Source: CAYLLT01 sp964591605
GTDB lineage: Bacteria > Planctomycetota > Phycisphaerae > UBA1845 > PWPN01
Assembly: GCA_964591605.1 (NCBI GenBank)
Contig: CAZQEN010000017.1
Coordinates: 1-42,084, forward strand
Reading direction: 5' to 3'
Length of the DNA: 42,084 nucleotides
The translations under genes were made by a program, and so were the position numbers. Under the pieces are notes generated by a model. It searched no databases and had not been told where the DNA came from. It saw only the letters and a list, made by a program, of their open reading frames with translations. Positions 1 to 11,694 of the stretch are shown in pieces. The first letter of the stretch is position 1. Every line of letters starts with the position of its first letter.

Positions 1-3520
<3,520 letters not shown>

Positions 3521-3548
3521 TGCGTTGGTCCTTGGTCAGTGGTTCCTA

Positions 3549-3642
3549 TTCTGTTGCTGGTCGCCTGTGTGGGTGTCTGTTGTTTGTTGTCTGTTGTGGA
3601 TGAGAGCGTATCCACAACATGCAGCAAACAGCATACAACACA
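3549..3642. repeat. Paired heptad-repeat element 1 (TTGTCTG-like)
   Basis: Left arm 3573-3601 is a run of degenerate 7-nt units (GTGTCTG, TTGTTTG, TTGTCTG, TTGTGGA), possibly starting as far back as 3549. Right arm 3610-3642 is the reverse complement of a similar run. The inner 10 bp of the arms (TGTTGTGGAT, 3592-3601, and ATCCACAACA, 3610-3619) pair perfectly around an 8-nt loop. It lies 3' of the small membrane gene and upstream of secA. Confidence 0.7.
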
Positions 3643-3673
3643 CGGTTTGAGGGATTGGGTCTGGCCTCTGGAA

Positions 3674-4015
3674 TCAGTAGGTGCGTGCGCCGTTGATGCG
3701 CATGACGTGCAGCCAGCGGGCGAGGCTGACGACGGCCATCCCCCGGGTGAGGGCCAGCTCGCCCACCGAGTAGTTGCGATGGGGGTTGGAGGGGGGCTCG
3801 CTCGTCCTGTCCGCCGGCGTCGGCGGGGCCGAGGGCGCCTGCCAGCTCAGCAGCACGACCGGCCCATGATGATGCCGACCCGACACCCGCGAGGCCAGGA
3901 CCGCCAGGTGCAGCGCGGCCACAATGGCCGCCAGCCCCACCACGGAAACAGGCTCCGAGCGGGCGGGCGGAGCGGTTCGAGCGCAGGAGATTGTCCCATC
4001 GGCCGTCATCGTCAT
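3674..4015 (-). CDS. Small single-pass membrane protein of unknown function
   Basis: The 113-aa product is not a family I recognise. Its N-terminal third holds one clear hydrophobic segment (VVGLAAIVAALHLAVLASRV, about residues 25-44). A Pro-rich stretch follows and then a hydrophobic, Trp-containing C-terminus (MAVVSLARWLHVMRI). Codon third positions are strongly GC-rich like the neighbours, which supports a real gene. It lies upstream of secA on the same strand with a 153-nt gap that holds a hairpin repeat. TATAAT lies only two bases before the ATG, so if that is the -10 box the mRNA would be leaderless or start at the second ATG (4009). A role next to secA is only a guess from position. 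Confidence 0.6.
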   Translation of the reverse strand: MTMTADGTISCARTAPPARSEPVSVVGLAAIVAALHLAVLASRVSGRHHHGPVVLLSWQAPSAPPTPADRTSEPPSNPHRNYSVGELALTRGMAVVSLARWLHVMRINGARTY

Positions 4016-4017
4016 GG

Positions 4018-4023
4018 ATTATA
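4018..4023 (-). promoter_or_regulatory. TATAAT -10 box directly before the small membrane gene
   Basis: On the minus strand the sequence reads TATAATCC directly before ATG, with TTGCTG 15 bases upstream as a weak -35. Two other loci (12349 and 15862) have TATAAT in the same orientation upstream of minus-strand genes. Confidence 0.45.
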
Positions 4024-4169
4024 GCGATATCCCCCCGTCAGCAACAGCCTTCCAGCGGGAGCGGCCTTCTCGGGGGTCCTCCTTCGTCCGGACGACCCCG
4101 TCCGGAACGAGTTTTTCGGGCTCGGCCCGGAAGGCTTGCATGCGTCCCGCATCCGGCTAAAACACTCGC

Positions 4170-5150
4170 ATGGGCAGCATGGATTTCGGCACGCATCGCT
4201 TTCTCGTGACCGGCGGCGCCGGGTTTCTCGGCTCGCACGTGTGCGAGCAGCTCCGGGCCCGCGGCGTCAGTCCGGATCGGCTCGTGGTTTCGCGCCGGCG
4301 CGAGTATGACCTGACGCGCGAGGCGGACGTCGATCGGCTCTACCGCGACGCACGCCCGGACGTGGTGATCCACCTCGCAGCGGAGGTGGGCGGCATCGGG
4401 GCCAACCGGGCGAACCCCGGGCGCTACTTTTTCGCGAACATGGCCATGGGTCTGCACCTCATGGAGGCCGCCCGGCGGCACGGCCTGCGCAAATTCGTGC
4501 AGGTCGGCACCATTTGTGCGTATCCCAAGTTCACGCCGGTGCCGTTTCGTGAAGAGGAGCTCTGGAACGGCTACCCCGAAGAGACGAATGCGCCTTACGG
4601 CATCGCCAAGAAGGCCCTGCTGGTCATGTGCCAGGCGTATCGCGAGCAGTACGGCCTGAATGCCATCTATCTGCTGCCAGTCAACCTGTACGGGCCGCGC
4701 GACAATTTCGATCTCGAGACGTCCCACGTGATCCCGGCACTGATCCGCAAGTGCGTCGAGGCGAAGGCGCGCGACGAGAGCGAGATCGTCTGCTGGGGCG
4801 ACGGCTCGCCCACGCGCGAGTTCCTCTATGTGGAGGACGCGGCGGAGGGTATCGTGCTCGCCGCGCAGCGCTACGACGTGCCCGAGCCGGTCAATCTGGG
4901 CAGCGGCCGCGAGATCTCGATCCGCGATCTGGCCGAGCTCATCGCCCGCCTCACCGGCTTTACCGGCAGGATCGTGTGGGACACGACCAGGCCCAACGGC
5001 CAGCCCCGGCGATGCCTCGATGTCAGCCGTGCGAAAGAGCGATTCGGCTTCACCGCCCGGACCGACTTCGAGGAAGGTCTGCGTCGGACGATCGAATGGT
5101 ACACAAGGAGCCGCGCGCCTTCAGCCCGCGCGGTCCAGGGAATGCCATGA
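4170..5150 (+). CDS. GDP-L-fucose synthase-like NAD-dependent epimerase
   Basis: This is an extended short-chain dehydrogenase related to GDP-L-fucose synthase (WcaG/Fcl), which converts GDP-4-keto-6-deoxymannose to GDP-L-fucose for surface glycans. The NAD(P) site GGAGFLG is at residues 15-21. The active-site Tyr143-x3-Lys147 (YGIAKK), Cys116 (GTICAYPK) and the SHVIP histidine near 187 align with E. coli Tyr136, Lys140, Cys109 and His179. The catalytic Ser is replaced by Thr114, a conservative change that keeps the hydroxyl. NLYGPRDNF matches the family. ATG at 4170 and at 4179 are both possible starts and neither has a clear ribosome site. No GMD gene is adjacent, so the exact sugar product is inferred. 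It could instead be a related GDP-sugar epimerase/reductase. Confidence 0.88.
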   Translation: MGSMDFGTHRFLVTGGAGFLGSHVCEQLRARGVSPDRLVVSRRREYDLTREADVDRLYRDARPDVVIHLAAEVGGIGANRANPGRYFFANMAMGLHLMEAARRHGLRKFVQVGTICAYPKFTPVPFREEELWNGYPEETNAPYGIAKKALLVMCQAYREQYGLNAIYLLPVNLYGPRDNFDLETSHVIPALIRKCVEAKARDESEIVCWGDGSPTREFLYVEDAAEGIVLAAQRYDVPEPVNLGSGREISIRDLAELIARLTGFTGRIVWDTTRPNGQPRRCLDVSRAKERFGFTARTDFEEGLRRTIEWYTRSRAPSARAVQGMP

Positions 5151-5211
5151 TCGCCGCGGAACGTGGATCGTGAAACATGAGACGTGCGCGACCGCTCCAT
5201 CTCACATGATA

Positions 5212-5580
5212 CTACGAGTTGAGGGTGTGCCAGCTTCGCAGGAGGCGGAAGTCGTAGATGCCGGTGCTGTGGCCGTCGGACCAGTCGAGCTGGAGCGCGT
5301 AGTTGCCGACGAGGTGGCCGCCGGTGCAGGTCGCGGATGCCGCGGCCGCCTGGGCCGGCGAAAGAACGGGCAGAAGGCTCCTGGATTCCGCCTGCTTCTC
5401 CCGCTCGGTGCGGCAGGCCGCGCAGGGGCAGTGCTGACGCAGAAAGCGCATTGAAAACCGGCTCGTTGCGCCGTCGGCCCACTGAATGCGCAGCTCCTGC
5501 TCGGGAATCGCGAGGTCCAGCCCGACCGGGCGGTATTGTTCGGGGCTCAGTGATTCATCCCACAGGTCTTCGGAAGGCAT
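5212..5580 (-). CDS. DUF971 (GBBH-like N-terminal domain) protein
   Basis: The 122-aa protein is a stand-alone DUF971 domain, the fold also found at the N-terminus of gamma-butyrobetaine hydroxylase. Typical features are LRIQWADGATSRF near residue 30, the Cys-containing CPCAACRTE segment near 52-60, and the C-terminal LQLDWSDGHSTGIYDFRLLR. Stand-alone family members are often linked to iron-sulfur or molybdenum-cofactor proteins, and moaC lies just upstream on the same strand, 163 nt away, which would fit. No biochemical role can be read from the sequence. Confidence 0.85.
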   Translation of the reverse strand: MPSEDLWDESLSPEQYRPVGLDLAIPEQELRIQWADGATSRFSMRFLRQHCPCAACRTEREKQAESRSLLPVLSPAQAAAASATCTGGHLVGNYALQLDWSDGHSTGIYDFRLLRSWHTLNS

Positions 5581-5655
5581 ATCGCTTTCTCAACGGCCAT
5601 CCATCGCGGGCCTCTTGGCACTGCCTGTAACCTCGTGATCGGCGATCACTCCGCC

Positions 5656-5682
5656 GAACCCCTCGCTTGCGTTTCGGGCTCC
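5656..5682 (-). repeat. Dispersed intergenic repeat, copy a
   Basis: On the minus strand this reads GAGCCCGAAACGCAAGCGAG followed by GGGTTC, close to copies at 10812-10840 and 16159-16187. It occupies the 163-nt gap between moaC and the DUF971 gene. Confidence 0.6.
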
Positions 5683-5743
5683 ATGTCGACGGTTCCTGCG
5701 CCTGCTCGGCCATGAGCAATTGGGCTGCAGCATGGATTTGCGT

Positions 5744-6292
5744 TCATCGGCGGCGATAGGCTCCTGATTTCCCGCCGGTCTTCGACTCGAGTTGAACAGG
5801 CCCGATGCGGATGTCCCTGGTCACCGACTTGCACATGTCGTAGACCGCCAGGGCCGCGACGGATGCGGCGGTCAGCGCTTCCATCTCGACGCCGGTTTTG
5901 CCGGTCAGCCGCGTCGTGGCGGTGATGCGCAGCGCCGCAGGCGGGCTGGGCTCGATCTGCACCTCGACCGATTCGATCGGGAGCGGATGACAGAGCGGGA
6001 TCAGCTCGGAGGTCCGCTTGGCGGCAGCGATCCCCGCGATGCGGGCGACGGCCAGCACGTCGCCCTTGGGCATCCGGCCCTCCAAAACCAGCCGCAGCGC
6101 CGTGCGCCCCACTTCCACCACTGCGGAGGCCACCGCGACGCGCTGCGTGGCGTTCTTCTGCCCGACGTCCACCATCCGCGCCTGCCCGCGCGCGTCCAGA
6201 TGGGTCAGGCGGGGCTTCCTCGCGCGGGCGGCGGCAACGTCGGCCCGTCCAGATCGCGAGCGGTCAGTTTTCCTGCGCGTCTTTCTGGTCAT
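5744..6292 (-). CDS. moaC: Cyclic pyranopterin monophosphate synthase MoaC
   Basis: MoaC acts with MoaA in the first step of molybdenum-cofactor biosynthesis and forms cyclic pyranopterin monophosphate. The family signatures are LTHLDARGQARMVDVG, the active-site block ELIPLCHPLPIE, LTGKTGVEMEALTA, and the C-terminal YDMCKSVTRDIRI with the catalytic Asp and Lys. The product is about 182 aa; family members are about 160 aa, and the extra length is a basic N-terminal tail (TRKTRRKTDRSRSGR). ATG 6292 is chosen, with GAGAAG four bases upstream; ATG 6310 is the alternative. Either start overlaps the 3' end of the HtrA-like gene, so translation is probably coupled. No other moa gene is in the window. 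Confidence 0.93.
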   Translation of the reverse strand: MTRKTRRKTDRSRSGRADVAAARARKPRLTHLDARGQARMVDVGQKNATQRVAVASAVVEVGRTALRLVLEGRMPKGDVLAVARIAGIAAAKRTSELIPLCHPLPIESVEVQIEPSPPAALRITATTRLTGKTGVEMEALTAASVAALAVYDMCKSVTRDIRIGPVQLESKTGGKSGAYRRR

Positions 6293-7145
6293 GGGGCTTC
6301 TCGCCGTCATCCTTTGCGGGTCGGGTCGCGCTTTCGTCGTCGGATGATTCCTCGGATTGGGTCTCGGCCGCTTCCCGGGCGCGGGCGGTGGCCTTGATCA
6401 CTTCCGAGACGGGCAGCAGGACACCGTTGTACTCGTTCGAGTTCTCCAGCCGCCCGAGCGTCCGCTGGGCCGTCGACTCATCTCCGTCGGGAATCTGGAG
6501 AATGGTGACGCCGACGACGCTGCCGTCCGATTTGAAGGCGGGCAGGCCAAGCGCCGCGGAGAGATCCTCCGCCAGGTAAAGCTCGCGCGGCTTGCGGGCC
6601 ACCCCGCCGATCAGGCTCTCCATGATGACCGGCGTGCGGTCGAAGTTCTTGCTCGTGCGATATACCGACAGCACCTTCTGTCCGATTCGGGGAGCGGCGG
6701 ACTTTGCCAGATCCACATGTGTGAACTTCCGGTCACCCGGCTCTTTGATCTGGATCCAGGCCAGGTCCAGCTCGGTATCGCGGGCGACGAACTTCGCATC
6801 GACCCCGTCGGCCGCATCTCCGACGATCACCTTGATGTCCGTCGGGTTGATGCTCATCTCCGCCCCCATCAGCCGCCGCATGAGCCCGTACGCGCCACCC
6901 AGCCGGCTGTTCGAGCACAGCACCAGGCCGTTCGGGTCGATCATCACCCCCGAGCCCTCGCTTTCGACCTCGCGCTCCTGCCCGCCCGCCTTGATCTTGA
7001 GCACGCACTTGATCGTCACGATGGACGGCGACTTCTCCTCCAGAAACTTGCGATACGCCGCCTCGTCCTGCGCCAGCGCGCCAGCGGCCGTCCACGCCAA
7101 GACCAGCCCTGCCGCCCCGAAACGCCGCGATCGACCACTGTTCAT
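6264..7145 (-). CDS. Secreted HtrA-like pseudoprotease
   Basis: The 293-aa protein has a signal peptide (residues 1-25, cleaved near GALAQ) and a trypsin-like HtrA fold without the catalytic residues. The segment GSGVMIDPNGLVLCSNSRLGG occupies the place of the usual TNxHV histidine motif, so the His is missing. The Asp region ELDLAWIQIKEP (about 126-136) is kept. The Ser motif GNSGGP is replaced by LPAFKSDGSVVGVTI. It has no PDZ domain and ends in an acidic, low-complexity tail. ATG 7145 is preceded by GAAAGGAAA. It is the third secreted gene after the PDZ protein and the active HtrA, so it may regulate or present substrates to that protease; this is an inference. Confidence 0.85.
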   Translation of the reverse strand: MNSGRSRRFGAAGLVLAWTAAGALAQDEAAYRKFLEEKSPSIVTIKCVLKIKAGGQEREVESEGSGVMIDPNGLVLCSNSRLGGAYGLMRRLMGAEMSINPTDIKVIVGDAADGVDAKFVARDTELDLAWIQIKEPGDRKFTHVDLAKSAAPRIGQKVLSVYRTSKNFDRTPVIMESLIGGVARKPRELYLAEDLSAALGLPAFKSDGSVVGVTILQIPDGDESTAQRTLGRLENSNEYNGVLLPVSEVIKATARAREAAETQSEESSDDESATRPAKDDGEKPHDQKDAQEN

Positions 7146-7280
7146 GGGTTTCCTTTCGATTGTTGGGGAAAAGGCGGGTGGTTTGCCCACCCGCTCATCA
7201 TCGCCCCCTTGTTCGAGCGCTCTCTCAACACATCGCCTTCGCACTTTTCATCCCTCCTCTTTCCTGCCTTCTCACTTTCA

Positions 7281-9413
7281 TCAGTCGGCCTGCTGCGTCT
7301 GTGTCGTCGCGACCGGCTTCCACTCCGGCTCCACATACTGGAACCGCGTGCGCACGCCGCGCAGCACGACGAAGACGACGCGTTCGGGCTGGGTCTGAGC
7401 CACGGCCTCCATCGCCCGATGATACGACTTGAGGTCGCGCACGTCGCGGCCGGCGATGCTTTGGATCACGTCGCCGCGCTGAACGCCCCCCAGCCCGGCC
7501 CAGCCCGCGGCCTCCACCTGTTGAACGATCACCCCCTGCACCTCGTCGCCCCAGCGGTTCTCGTCGCGGTCGAAGAAGGTGATCTCGCGCACGGTCAGCT
7601 CGAAATCGCGGTTGGTCTCATGATGCGCTTCTTCCGGCGTCACCCGGGTGCGATCGAGCACGACGCTGATCTGCTCGGGCTTTCCCTCGCGCAGCACGGT
7701 GAGCCTGGCCGTCTCGCCGATCGACAGCTTTCGCACCCGCAGGCCGAGCTGGCCCGCGTCCTGCATGCCCTTGGGGATGATCCGCTCGCCGTTGAGTGCG
7801 GTGACGATGTCGCCCACCCGCAGGCCGCTCTGGGCGGCCGTCGTGCCCGGATACACGCGCGTGATGCGGAATCCGCGCGAATCACCCTGCTTGAGCTGGG
7901 CCGACAGCTTGGCGATGACCGGCTGTGTCGCGATGCCGATCCACGCCTTGGGAATCTCTCGCGGCGGGTTCTCATCCTCATCCGGACGCGGCTTGAGCAG
8001 CGTCACTTGATTCTGCCCGAGGCGGTCGAACTCGATCAGCACGTATTCGGGCAGCGGCTTGCGCTCCATGATGCGGTTGTAGGCATCGACCAGTTCGGTC
8101 AGGTTCCGGACCGGTTGTCGATCGATGGAGCGAATCACGTCGGCCTCCGAGAGCGCGGGCTCGGCCAGGTTCGCCGGCCCGCCCTGCCGCACGCTCGACA
8201 CCATGGCCCCCTGCGTGTTGTCGAGCCGGTAGTCCATCGCCATCTTGTCGGTGATCTCCATGACCGTCAGGCCCCAGGTCCGCAGCGATTTCTCATCGCC
8301 CTTGTCGTGCTTGAGCTTCTCGGTGGTGAGGGTGGCGACCTCATGCTTGTCGCCGCGCTGGTAACTGAAGCGCACCGCCGTCCCGATGGGCAGCTCCGCC
8401 AGGCGGCCGAGCAGCGGCGGAACCTCCTCCGGAAACCGCACGGTCACCGGCTCGTCGTCGATGGCCAGCACCACGTCTCCGGCGGCGAGGCCCGCCTTCT
8501 CCGCCGGCCCGCCTCGGGTGATCGAATTGATCAGAACGCCGCGGGTCAGACCCGTCTTTTCGATCGGCTTGAAGCTCACGCCGACCCAGCTCCGCGGGAC
8601 CTCGCCGCGGGCGATCAGCATCTCCGCCACCTTCCGGGCAAGGTTGCTGGGAATGGCGAAACCGATCGAACCCGAGCCCAGCTCATTGATGCCCACGATC
8701 TCGCCCTTGAGGTTGACCAGCGGACCGCCGCTGTTGCCCGGATTGATGTTGGCGTCGTGCTGGATCCACCGCGTGAACAGTCCGGTGGTCTGGCCGCTGG
8801 ACAGTTCCATGTCGTCCACGTCGCTCGTCGCGCCGGCGAACACGCGCTGCGGGTTCGAGACGATGCCCAGGGTCACCGAGCGCGCCAGGGCCAGCGGCGA
8901 ACCCATCGCCATGACGTAATCGCCGATCTCCAGCTCGTCGGAATCGCCGAAATGGGCGATCGGGAGCGATTTGCCCGCGTCCCTGAGCTCCGCGAGATTC
9001 AGCTTGAGGACGGCCAGGTCGGTCAGCGGGTCCTCGCCCACGAGATCGGCGGCGATCTCCTGTTTGTCGGCGAGCGTGCAGCGGAAGCGCTTACCCTCGT
9101 CGGTCACGTGCTGGTTGGTCAGCACGTGGCCCTGGGCGCTGATGATGGTGCCGCTGCCCACGGAGCGTCCCTTGTGCTCCTTGCCGCCGTAGTACTCGAG
9201 TGTGACCACGTTGATGTTCACCAGGGCGGGGAACACGCGGTCTCGCGCCGCCGCGACCAGCCCGCGCAGCTCCCGGCGGAGCCGATCGGCCCGCTGCGCC
9301 TGTTCGGCCACCGAGCCCGCCGCTTCCGCCCCCGCCGCCGGCAGCATCCCCGCGAGCCAGAGCCCCGCCGCACACCCCACGCACACCCACGAAAAAGGTC
9401 GCCATCCGTACAT
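7281..9413 (-). CDS. HtrA/DegP-type serine protease with four PDZ domains
   Basis: This is an exported quality-control serine protease of 710 aa. The signal peptide covers about 1-32 (LWLAGMLPAAGAEA). The full triad is visible: His102 in LTNQHV, Asp132 in DPLTDLAVL and Ser228 in NPGNSGGP. Four PDZ-like units follow at about 278-365, 380-472, 490-588 and 605-692, each with a GxxAGL-x-GDxV type core or a relic of one. DegP has two PDZ domains and DegS one, so four is unusual. ATG 9413 is chosen because the signal peptide begins there; the open frame runs 46 codons further upstream without coding character. It lies between a PDZ protein and a pseudoprotease in the same orientation, downstream of an ECF sigma/anti-sigma pair. 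Confidence 0.94.
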   Translation of the reverse strand: MYGWRPFSWVCVGCAAGLWLAGMLPAAGAEAAGSVAEQAQRADRLRRELRGLVAAARDRVFPALVNINVVTLEYYGGKEHKGRSVGSGTIISAQGHVLTNQHVTDEGKRFRCTLADKQEIAADLVGEDPLTDLAVLKLNLAELRDAGKSLPIAHFGDSDELEIGDYVMAMGSPLALARSVTLGIVSNPQRVFAGATSDVDDMELSSGQTTGLFTRWIQHDANINPGNSGGPLVNLKGEIVGINELGSGSIGFAIPSNLARKVAEMLIARGEVPRSWVGVSFKPIEKTGLTRGVLINSITRGGPAEKAGLAAGDVVLAIDDEPVTVRFPEEVPPLLGRLAELPIGTAVRFSYQRGDKHEVATLTTEKLKHDKGDEKSLRTWGLTVMEITDKMAMDYRLDNTQGAMVSSVRQGGPANLAEPALSEADVIRSIDRQPVRNLTELVDAYNRIMERKPLPEYVLIEFDRLGQNQVTLLKPRPDEDENPPREIPKAWIGIATQPVIAKLSAQLKQGDSRGFRITRVYPGTTAAQSGLRVGDIVTALNGERIIPKGMQDAGQLGLRVRKLSIGETARLTVLREGKPEQISVVLDRTRVTPEEAHHETNRDFELTVREITFFDRDENRWGDEVQGVIVQQVEAAGWAGLGGVQRGDVIQSIAGRDVRDLKSYHRAMEAVAQTQPERVVFVVLRGVRTRFQYVEPEWKPVATTQTQQAD

Positions 9414-9558
9414 GCCTGTTTTCCCTGTCTTGTGCCCGGTGGAGAGTGTGCGGGAAGCCGGGGGAACAATCAAGAAAACGGGGCCCGAAGGGGCGGCGAA
9501 AGCGGATGGCCTCGCCTGCCCCTTCGGGCCCCGGGTGTGCCGGATGCTCACGACGTGG

Positions 9559-10743
9559 TTACTTCAGAGATTTCTCCATCTCTTGAAACTGCCGGAAGAG
9601 TTCCGGGGCTTTCCGCTTGAACTCCTCGCGATCGTTGTAAGTCATCGTCAGCTCCGCGTCCGGGGCGCTCTTGTGGACGGTGATCCGGCCGTCCGGTGCC
9701 ACTTCAAAGCGGACGGGGGGTGCTTCGCCGGGCGGCGGGGGAGCGAGCCGCTCGAACGGCCCCTGGAAGAACCGCTCGCGCCATTCACGCCAGCGCTCAT
9801 CGGGCGGCAGAATCCGGCGGCGCTCGAGCCGGCGTTCGGCCTCCGGGCGCTCGTCGGACCCGCGCGGCCCGGCATGGCGGCTCAGCAGATCGGCCGCTTC
9901 CGGGTCGCCCTGTCGCAGCACTTCTTCATTGGGGTAAACCTTGACCTCCGCCGGGCCCGTCGCGCCCCGCTTCTCGCGGCGCACTTCGATGGAGCCGTCT
10001 TTCCGGCGCTGCACGTCGATCGTCTCGCCGTTCTTGCCCACGCGGCGGGCGTGGTCGGGTGAGCGGGTCACCTCCTCGCGGTCCCGGCGAATGTCGAAGC
10101 GGCGCAGCAGCCGTTCGACATCCGGCAGCTCGCCCAGATCCTCCATGACCCAGCCGTCGGGCCCCGGCCGCAGGATCCGGCCGCGCAAGCCGAAGTTTCG
10201 CCGATACAGCACGTCGGGTTCTTCCGCAAATTTGGGCGTCAGCTCGTGCGGCGGGGGCGCTTCGCCGAGGACGATGTCCTGCCTCAGCTCCTTGCCGCCG
10301 CGAATGATCGTCAGGTGGATCGTGTCGCCGATTCTGCGGCTGCGAATGGTCTTGGAGAACGCCTCCACGGTGCCCACCACGTCTTTGTCGTCGGCCCGGA
10401 CAATCACGTCGTACCGCTGGATACCCGTCTGATCGGCCGGGCTCTTTTCGTAAACGTTTCGAACCATGAGGCCCTTCTCGCCGACGCCCAGATGCGAGGC
10501 CAACGAAGCCGGCACCGGCCCGAGCTGAAGTCCGATCCACGCGGCGCCCTCTTCCTGCGCGTCATCCGCGTCGTCGTCGCGAGCATACATCGCGGTCGGC
10601 GGCGCACCTGCGATCATCCATTCGTTTACGTACAGACGATCGGGCGGCGGGGCCGGCGTTTCGATCCGCTCGGACTGCGCCAGCGCCAGCGCGGCACATG
10701 AACCCGTAATCAACACCGGTGCGAGTAATCGGCAGGCATTCAT
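9559..10743 (-). CDS. Secreted PDZ-domain protein
   Basis: The 394-aa protein has a signal peptide (residues 1-22, LITGSCAALALAQ) and one PDZ domain at about 66-160 (WIGLQLGPV, GLMVRNVYEKSPADQTGI, YDVIVRADDKDVVGT). A long, highly charged C-terminal half rich in Arg, Glu and Pro follows and is probably extended or coiled. No protease domain is present. ATG 10743 has a good AGGAG site. It is first in the run of three secreted PDZ/HtrA-type genes and 369 nt downstream of the anti-sigma gene. A role as adaptor or sensor for the adjacent HtrA protease is inferred from domain content. Confidence 0.88.
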   Translation of the reverse strand: MNACRLLAPVLITGSCAALALAQSERIETPAPPPDRLYVNEWMIAGAPPTAMYARDDDADDAQEEGAAWIGLQLGPVPASLASHLGVGEKGLMVRNVYEKSPADQTGIQRYDVIVRADDKDVVGTVEAFSKTIRSRRIGDTIHLTIIRGGKELRQDIVLGEAPPPHELTPKFAEEPDVLYRRNFGLRGRILRPGPDGWVMEDLGELPDVERLLRRFDIRRDREEVTRSPDHARRVGKNGETIDVQRRKDGSIEVRREKRGATGPAEVKVYPNEEVLRQGDPEAADLLSRHAGPRGSDERPEAERRLERRRILPPDERWREWRERFFQGPFERLAPPPPGEAPPVRFEVAPDGRITVHKSAPDAELTMTYNDREEFKRKAPELFRQFQEMEKSLK

Positions 10744-11064
10744 GGGATTCTCCTCATTTCAGATCCGGTCGTGCGGATGCCTGGTGCGTATGCCGCGTGC
10801 GCCCCGCCCACGGAGCTCGAAGCGAGAGCGAGGGGTTCACGAGGGTACTTCGCGACCGCGTGGAACCCACACCCGCCCCTGGGTCCGTCTATGGACGCCG
10901 CGACAAGCACGTGCGACCGACAACCTGTACAGAAGACGCTCGAGCGGACCGCAACCTGTCATTTCGTAACGCATGTTGATGGGTACGCCCGCCTTCTCGA
11001 CAACCCTCACCCTTTGTTGCGGCTGACGCGTCTCCATGGGTCCGTGACAGCTTGGGCGGGGTGG
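10744..11064. other. Intergenic region between anti-sigma and PDZ genes
   Basis: No convincing gene is present here; short frames overlap repeat sequence. It holds dispersed-repeat copy b at 10812-10840 and probably the promoter of the PDZ operon, although no clear -35/-10 pair is visible. The 45-nt palindrome at 11065-11109 forms its right edge. Confidence 0.5.
10812..10840 (+). repeat. Dispersed intergenic repeat, copy b
   Basis: GGAGCTCGAAGCGAGAGCGA followed by GGGGTTCAC, closely similar to the copies at 5656-5682 (inverted) and 16159-16187. The shared core is GARCYCGAAGCG-AGCGAGGGG. Confidence 0.6.
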
Positions 11065-11109
11065 CATGGGCAGCTTCGGCTTCGCTGAGCGAAGCCGAAG
11101 CTGCCCATG
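11065..11109. terminator. Perfect 45-nt palindrome after the anti-sigma gene
   Basis: The 22-nt arms 11065-11086 and 11088-11109 are perfect reverse complements around a single central base. The right edge is three bases beyond the anti-sigma stop codon, so the mRNA would end in a very stable hairpin. There is no T-run, so it is not a classical intrinsic terminator; transcript stabilisation or pausing is equally possible. The left arm shares GGGTGGCATGGGCAGC with 15950-15965. Confidence 0.7.
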
Positions 11110-11112
11110 GCG

Positions 11113-11658
11113 TCAGAAACTCTGGGACAAGGGGACCACGCGCTCAGCCAACTGATCCATCTCGAGCAGGTAGATGCTCTGCGTCTCTTCATCCCAGACG
11201 CCGATGACGTCGCGGTGAAGCTGATGGGTTTCGTGACGCGGCCCCTCGACCACGGGGGACGCCGGCGGGGCCGGTGCGGGCAGCAACAGATTGGCGACCG
11301 CATCCGTCTGCCGGCCGCGCGGTTGCGGGGGGGCAGCTTTCCAGAACGAAGGGGCTCCCGCCATGGTCACCAGCAGGAGGGCCGCCGCCGCGGCCCGAAC
11401 GCCCACGCCGATCCGGGAGAGCCGGCTGTGCGGCGTCGAGATCTCCGCCGCGGCCCGTTCTGCCCCCGAAACACCTGCCTGAAGAGACCAGGTCCGCAGG
11501 GTTTCGCGGGCCAGACCATCGGTGCGTTCGTACTCCTCGAGCAGCGCGCGGGCTTCGGGCGAGCGGATCAGCCGCTTGTTCAGCTCGAGCGCCTCTTCTT
11601 CGCTGAGCTCATGATCGAGGCGCCGGTTGATCAGTTGTTCGGTGCGTTCGTCGATCAT
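11113..11658 (-). CDS. Single-pass anti-sigma factor
   Basis: The 181-aa product follows the ECF sigma gene by about 36 nt. The cytoplasmic N-terminus (RRLDHELSEEEALELNKRLI, then SPEARALLEEYERTD) is a helical anti-sigma domain of the type common in planctomycetes, without a zinc-binding HxxxCxxC. One transmembrane segment is at about 82-101 (VRAAAAALLLVTMAGAPSFW). A Pro-rich extracytoplasmic part ends in VWDEETQSIYLLEMDQ. ATG 11658 is chosen, with GGGAG upstream; GTG 11661 and TTG 11664 are alternatives in the same frame. By analogy with RseA it would hold the sigma factor at the membrane until proteolysis. That role follows from neighbourhood, not from a motif. Confidence 0.83.
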   Translation of the reverse strand: MIDERTEQLINRRLDHELSEEEALELNKRLIRSPEARALLEEYERTDGLARETLRTWSLQAGVSGAERAAAEISTPHSRLSRIGVGVRAAAAALLLVTMAGAPSFWKAAPPQPRGRQTDAVANLLLPAPAPPASPVVEGPRHETHQLHRDVIGVWDEETQSIYLLEMDQLAERVVPLSQSF

Positions 11659-11694
11659 CACCAACCGCTCCCGTCTCGTGACGGGCCCGCCCCC

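Noticed and set aside
3549..3642. Possible CRISPR-like repeat array
   Set aside because: The repeat unit is 7 nt with no spacers and arms are inverted; no cas gene is present.
5646..5834. 62-aa minus-strand frame
   Set aside because: It is largely the dispersed repeat copy a plus antisense/shadow sequence of moaC's end.
6357..9620. 1087-aa open frame on the plus strand
   Set aside because: Antisense to two genes with signal peptides and HtrA motifs; no recognisable domain.
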